NCBI GenBank assembly: GCA_963921305.4
Contig: CAWUEX030000002.1
Location: forward strand, 1,178,001 to 1,242,000
Direction: 5' to 3'
From: CAWUEX02 sp963921305
Lineage (GTDB): Bacteria; Pseudomonadota; Alphaproteobacteria; Rhodospirillales; Rhodospirillaceae
DNA: 64,000 bases
Position 1 is the stretch's first letter, and the number at the start of each line of letters is the position of its first letter. This document shows positions 61,397 through 64,000 of this stretch, one piece after another. Position numbers and translations under genes: made by a program. Below the pieces are notes generated by a model, which did not search any database, was not told the origin of the DNA, and saw only the letters and a list, made by a program, of their open reading frames with translations.

Positions 61397-61786
61397 ATGG
61401 CATTCTCCTTTAAGGACGACCGGCCCAATCCTCCCGCGATTGCGCGTATTCTTAACTTCTTGGGGTGGATGAGCGTCATTGGCTGTGCCTGCGGCATCAT
61501 CCTGGCGTTTTCCGGCTACACCTGGGTCAACGAGATTTACGCCATGGCCGCTGCCGGCGCGTCCATCTTGCTCGGCGTGTTGTTTATCGGTCAGGCCAAA
61601 ACCCTCGAAGCGCTCACCATCTTGAATGCACGTATGAAATCGCGGTTTGCTCTTGAAGGACTAAGCGGTTCAGCTGCTTTGGGCGAAAAGACATCCGGAC
61701 GGCCGCCGATTGTGCCGCAACGCAAAGAGCGCGTCGTAAAAATCTCGGACGAGGATGCCCGGCGTTCCGGAGTCCGCACGCGATAG
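61397..61786 (+). CDS. Small two-helix membrane protein of unknown function
   Basis: 129 residues, with GGAGGCCC upstream of ATG 61397. Two hydrophobic segments (ILNFLGWMSVIGCACGIILAFSG and IYAMAAAGASILLGVLFIGQ), then a basic C-terminal tail with QRKERVVKISDEDARRSG. No signal cleavage site. I recognise no family. It sits between mutS and glnD, and the coding pattern is good. A membrane-anchored regulator is possible, but there is no direct sign of it. Confidence 0.65.
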   Translation: MAFSFKDDRPNPPAIARILNFLGWMSVIGCACGIILAFSGYTWVNEIYAMAAAGASILLGVLFIGQAKTLEALTILNARMKSRFALEGLSGSAALGEKTSGRPPIVPQRKERVVKISDEDARRSGVRTR

Positions 61787-61858
61787 GCCTTTCGCGTTCC
61801 TGCGTGGCCGTTGTGCCGCGTAGGGTTTATAGTCGGGCAACCGAGGAAGAGTTTGTCC

Positions 61859-64000
61859 GTGACCAAAATCAAATCACCACGCGCTTTGATCGACCGGCAA
61901 GCTTTGACGGCACGTCTAGACGATCGCATGTCGGATGGACTCGCTGACTCCAAAATCCGTCCCGCTTTGATGGAGGAATTATCCGCGGCTCTTGAACACG
62001 GCCGTGAGGAGTGCCGCCGCCGTTTAGAGAACGGTGAGACAACGGGCTCCGATACCATTGTTGAGTTGTCCTACCTGACGGATCAACTGTTGCGGGTTCT
62101 GTTCGATTTTGCCACCGCGCGCGTGTTTAAGCGCGGTGTGCCTACGACCGCCGAGAAAATCAGTCTTATGGCTGTCGGCGGCTATGGCCGCGGCGAACTT
62201 GCGCCGGCGTCCGATCTCGATCTCCTGTTTTTGATGCCCTACAAAAAGACACCGTTCTCCGAGAACCTGGTCGAGTACATGCTCTATGTGTTGTGGGATC
62301 TCGGCTTCAAAGTCGGTCACGCGGTCCGCAGCATCGGCGAGAATATACAATACGCCAAGTCGGATATGACCATCCGCACTGCCCTTCTTGAGTCCCGATG
62401 GATCTGGGGAGACCAGGACCTGGCGCACGAGTTTCAAACGCAGTTCCGTTCTGACGTGGTCGAAGGCACGGGAATGGCCTTTGTCGACGCCAAACTGGAG
62501 GAGCGTGATGCCCGGCATGAGCGTCTGGGCGATAGCCGCTACGTGCTTGAGCCTAACATCAAGGAAGACAAAGGTGGCTTGCGCGACCTGCACACCTTGT
62601 ACTGGATTGCCAGGTACCTCTACGGCGTCACCGACATGGACGGTTTGGTTGAGCGCGACTTGATTCACGATGACGCGGCCCTGCGTTTTCGCAAGGCCCA
62701 TGATTTCCTGTGGACGGTTCGCTGCCATATTCACTATCTCACGGGCCGTCCCGAGAACCGTCTGACCTTTGATCTACAGCCGCGCCTGGCAGAGCGCATG
62801 GGCTACACCGACCACGCTGGCGGCAGCGCGGTCGAACGGTTCATGAAGCACTACTTCCTCATCGCCAAAGACGTCGGCGATCTCACCCGCATTTTCTCCG
62901 CTGTCCTGGAAGAAAAAGAGCGGCGCAAGCCTGTCTTTCGCCTACCCTCAGCGCTCCGCCGTAAAACACTGGAGGGATTTGTCGTCGAAGGCGGACGCAT
63001 TTCCGTCGGATCAGACGATGCTTTCCGGACGGATCCCCTGAAGCTGATTCGCATTTTTCATGTCGCCCAAGATAACGGCCTCGATTTGCACCCGCGCGCT
63101 TTAGAACTTATCACCCGCGATCTGCACTTGGTGACGGATGTGCGCGATGATCCTGAAGCCAACAGCATGTTCGTTGACATTCTGACGTACCCGCGCAATC
63201 CAGACGTGATCTTGCGGCTGATGAACGAGGCCGGTGTGTTCGGCAGATTTGTTCCCGACTTCGGGCGCGTCGTCGCGCAGATGCAATTCGACATGTATCA
63301 CGTCTATACGACGGATGAGCACACCATCCGCGCCATCGGCATTCTCAATCGTATCGAGACCGGCGCGCTGGCCGAAGAGTTGCCCATCGCGACGGAAGTT
63401 TTCCCCAAGATTCAGTCGCGCCGCGCCCTGTATGTTGCCGTTCTTCTTCACGACATTGCGAAAGGCCGCGGCGGCGATCACTCCGAGCTGGGGGCGGATA
63501 TCGCGCTCACGCTTTGCCCAAGACTCGGGCTCAGCGACGAAGAGACGGAAACCGTCAGCTGGCTGGTGCGCTATCACCTGCTCATGAGCAACACCGCGTT
63601 CAAGCGCGATCTCGATGACACCAAAACCATTTCCGATTTCTGTGATGCGGTTCAGTCCCTGGAACGTTTAAAACTACTCTTGGTGCTGACCTGCGCCGAC
63701 ATTCGCGCGGTCGGTCCCAAGGTCTGGAACGAGTGGAAAGCGACGCTACTGCGCGAGCTGTATTCCCGCGCCGATGAGCGCATGTCCGGTGGCCATTCAA
63801 CAGCGTCACTGGACGCGCGTATTGAACGGGCGCGCGCGGCGTTGGCCGAACGTCTTGACGATTGGCCTGAAAAAGCCCGCGAGAAGTTTGTCTGGTCGGG
63901 CTCGCCGGCCTATTGGGTCACTTACGATACCGACACCCATGAACGCCACGCCCGTTTCATCCGCGATGCGGAGGCCAGCGAACAGGACATCGCGGTTTCG
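61859..64000 (+). CDS. glnD: [Protein-PII] uridylyltransferase/uridylyl-removing enzyme, 3' truncated by window end
   Basis: Nitrogen sensor that uridylylates PII when glutamine is low and reverses it when glutamine is high. 714 codons are visible from GTG 61859, and the frame is still open at the end of the window. The nucleotidyltransferase motif GGYGRGELAPASDLDLL is at 107-123. The middle shows DLRDLHTLYWIARYLYG, and an HD domain lies around 530 (VAVLLHDIAKGRGGDHSELGADIA). The two C-terminal ACT domains should begin near or beyond the edge. It is located after mutS as in many alphaproteobacteria. Confidence 0.95.
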   Translation, partial: MTKIKSPRALIDRQALTARLDDRMSDGLADSKIRPALMEELSAALEHGREECRRRLENGETTGSDTIVELSYLTDQLLRVLFDFATARVFKRGVPTTAEKISLMAVGGYGRGELAPASDLDLLFLMPYKKTPFSENLVEYMLYVLWDLGFKVGHAVRSIGENIQYAKSDMTIRTALLESRWIWGDQDLAHEFQTQFRSDVVEGTGMAFVDAKLEERDARHERLGDSRYVLEPNIKEDKGGLRDLHTLYWIARYLYGVTDMDGLVERDLIHDDAALRFRKAHDFLWTVRCHIHYLTGRPENRLTFDLQPRLAERMGYTDHAGGSAVERFMKHYFLIAKDVGDLTRIFSAVLEEKERRKPVFRLPSALRRKTLEGFVVEGGRISVGSDDAFRTDPLKLIRIFHVAQDNGLDLHPRALELITRDLHLVTDVRDDPEANSMFVDILTYPRNPDVILRLMNEAGVFGRFVPDFGRVVAQMQFDMYHVYTTDEHTIRAIGILNRIETGALAEELPIATEVFPKIQSRRALYVAVLLHDIAKGRGGDHSELGADIALTLCPRLGLSDEETETVSWLVRYHLLMSNTAFKRDLDDTKTISDFCDAVQSLERLKLLLVLTCADIRAVGPKVWNEWKATLLRELYSRADERMSGGHSTASLDARIERARAALAERLDDWPEKAREKFVWSGSPAYWVTYDTDTHERHARFIRDAEASEQDIAVS

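Overview
This is GC-rich chromosomal DNA from an alphaproteobacterium, most likely Rhodospirillales-like. Gene order is the main evidence: a non-coding block is followed by ppsR-maf-aroE-coaE-dnaQ, then secB, fxsA, tim44, mltA, smr and hslVU. Other typical alphaproteobacterial clusters are hemW-rdgB-rph facing hrcA-grpE, then dnaKJ, and maeB facing mutS-glnD. No rRNA, tRNA, insertion sequence, prophage or CRISPR array was seen. Nearly all genes are housekeeping.

Region by region. 1-3.4 kb: the 3' part of a DUF255 protein gene, a DNA methyltransferase-repair gene, a quinone reductase gene and a small exported protein gene. 3.6-4.9 kb: an AT-richer pentapeptide-repeat membrane protein gene that looks foreign. 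5.0-6.25 kb: rho with its terminator. 6.25-6.91 kb: probable chromosomal origin (oriC) between divergent rho and ppsR, with an AT-rich tract and DnaA-box-like 9-mers. 6.9-15.7 kb: the conserved ori-proximal cluster. 15.7-18.0 kb: feoAB behind two Fur-box-like sites. 18.0-20 kb: hslVU. 20-27.3 kb: a TPR/glycosyltransferase-like gene, xthA, lolA, ftsK and an aminotransferase gene. 27.3-29.4 kb: a 550 bp regulatory gap and an uncharacterised two-gene unit. 29.4-35.3 kb: an SDR-DoxX fusion, hemW, rdgB, rph, hrcA and grpE. 35.4-40.2 kb: accessory genes, including a sugar dehydrogenase, three ASCH paralogues around a GNAT acetyltransferase, ridA and alkB. 40.4-43.6 kb: dnaKJ. 43.6-46.5 kb: an oxygenase, an O-GlcNAc-transferase-like gene and a methyltransferase. 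46.6-54.7 kb: dapB, nth, a bactofilin, an EI24 protein, adenosine kinase, typA, an AmpG-like permease and a DUF3891 gene. 54.7-64 kb: a PhoR-like kinase, maeB, mutS, a small membrane protein and the 5' part of glnD.

The window combines replication and repair (oriC, dnaQ, xthA, nth, mutS, alkB, ogt), proteostasis (hrcA, grpE, dnaKJ, hslVU, secB), lysine and aromatic biosynthesis, iron uptake and nitrogen sensing.

Three things stand out. The first is the probable oriC. The second is the ASCH x3 + GNAT cluster, in which a Lys-x-x-Thr...Glu signature is kept in all three ASCH copies although one copy carries a signal peptide. The third is a recurring pattern of short tandem direct repeats (11-16 bp units, 2-4 copies) at gene boundaries, several of them overlapping stop codons.
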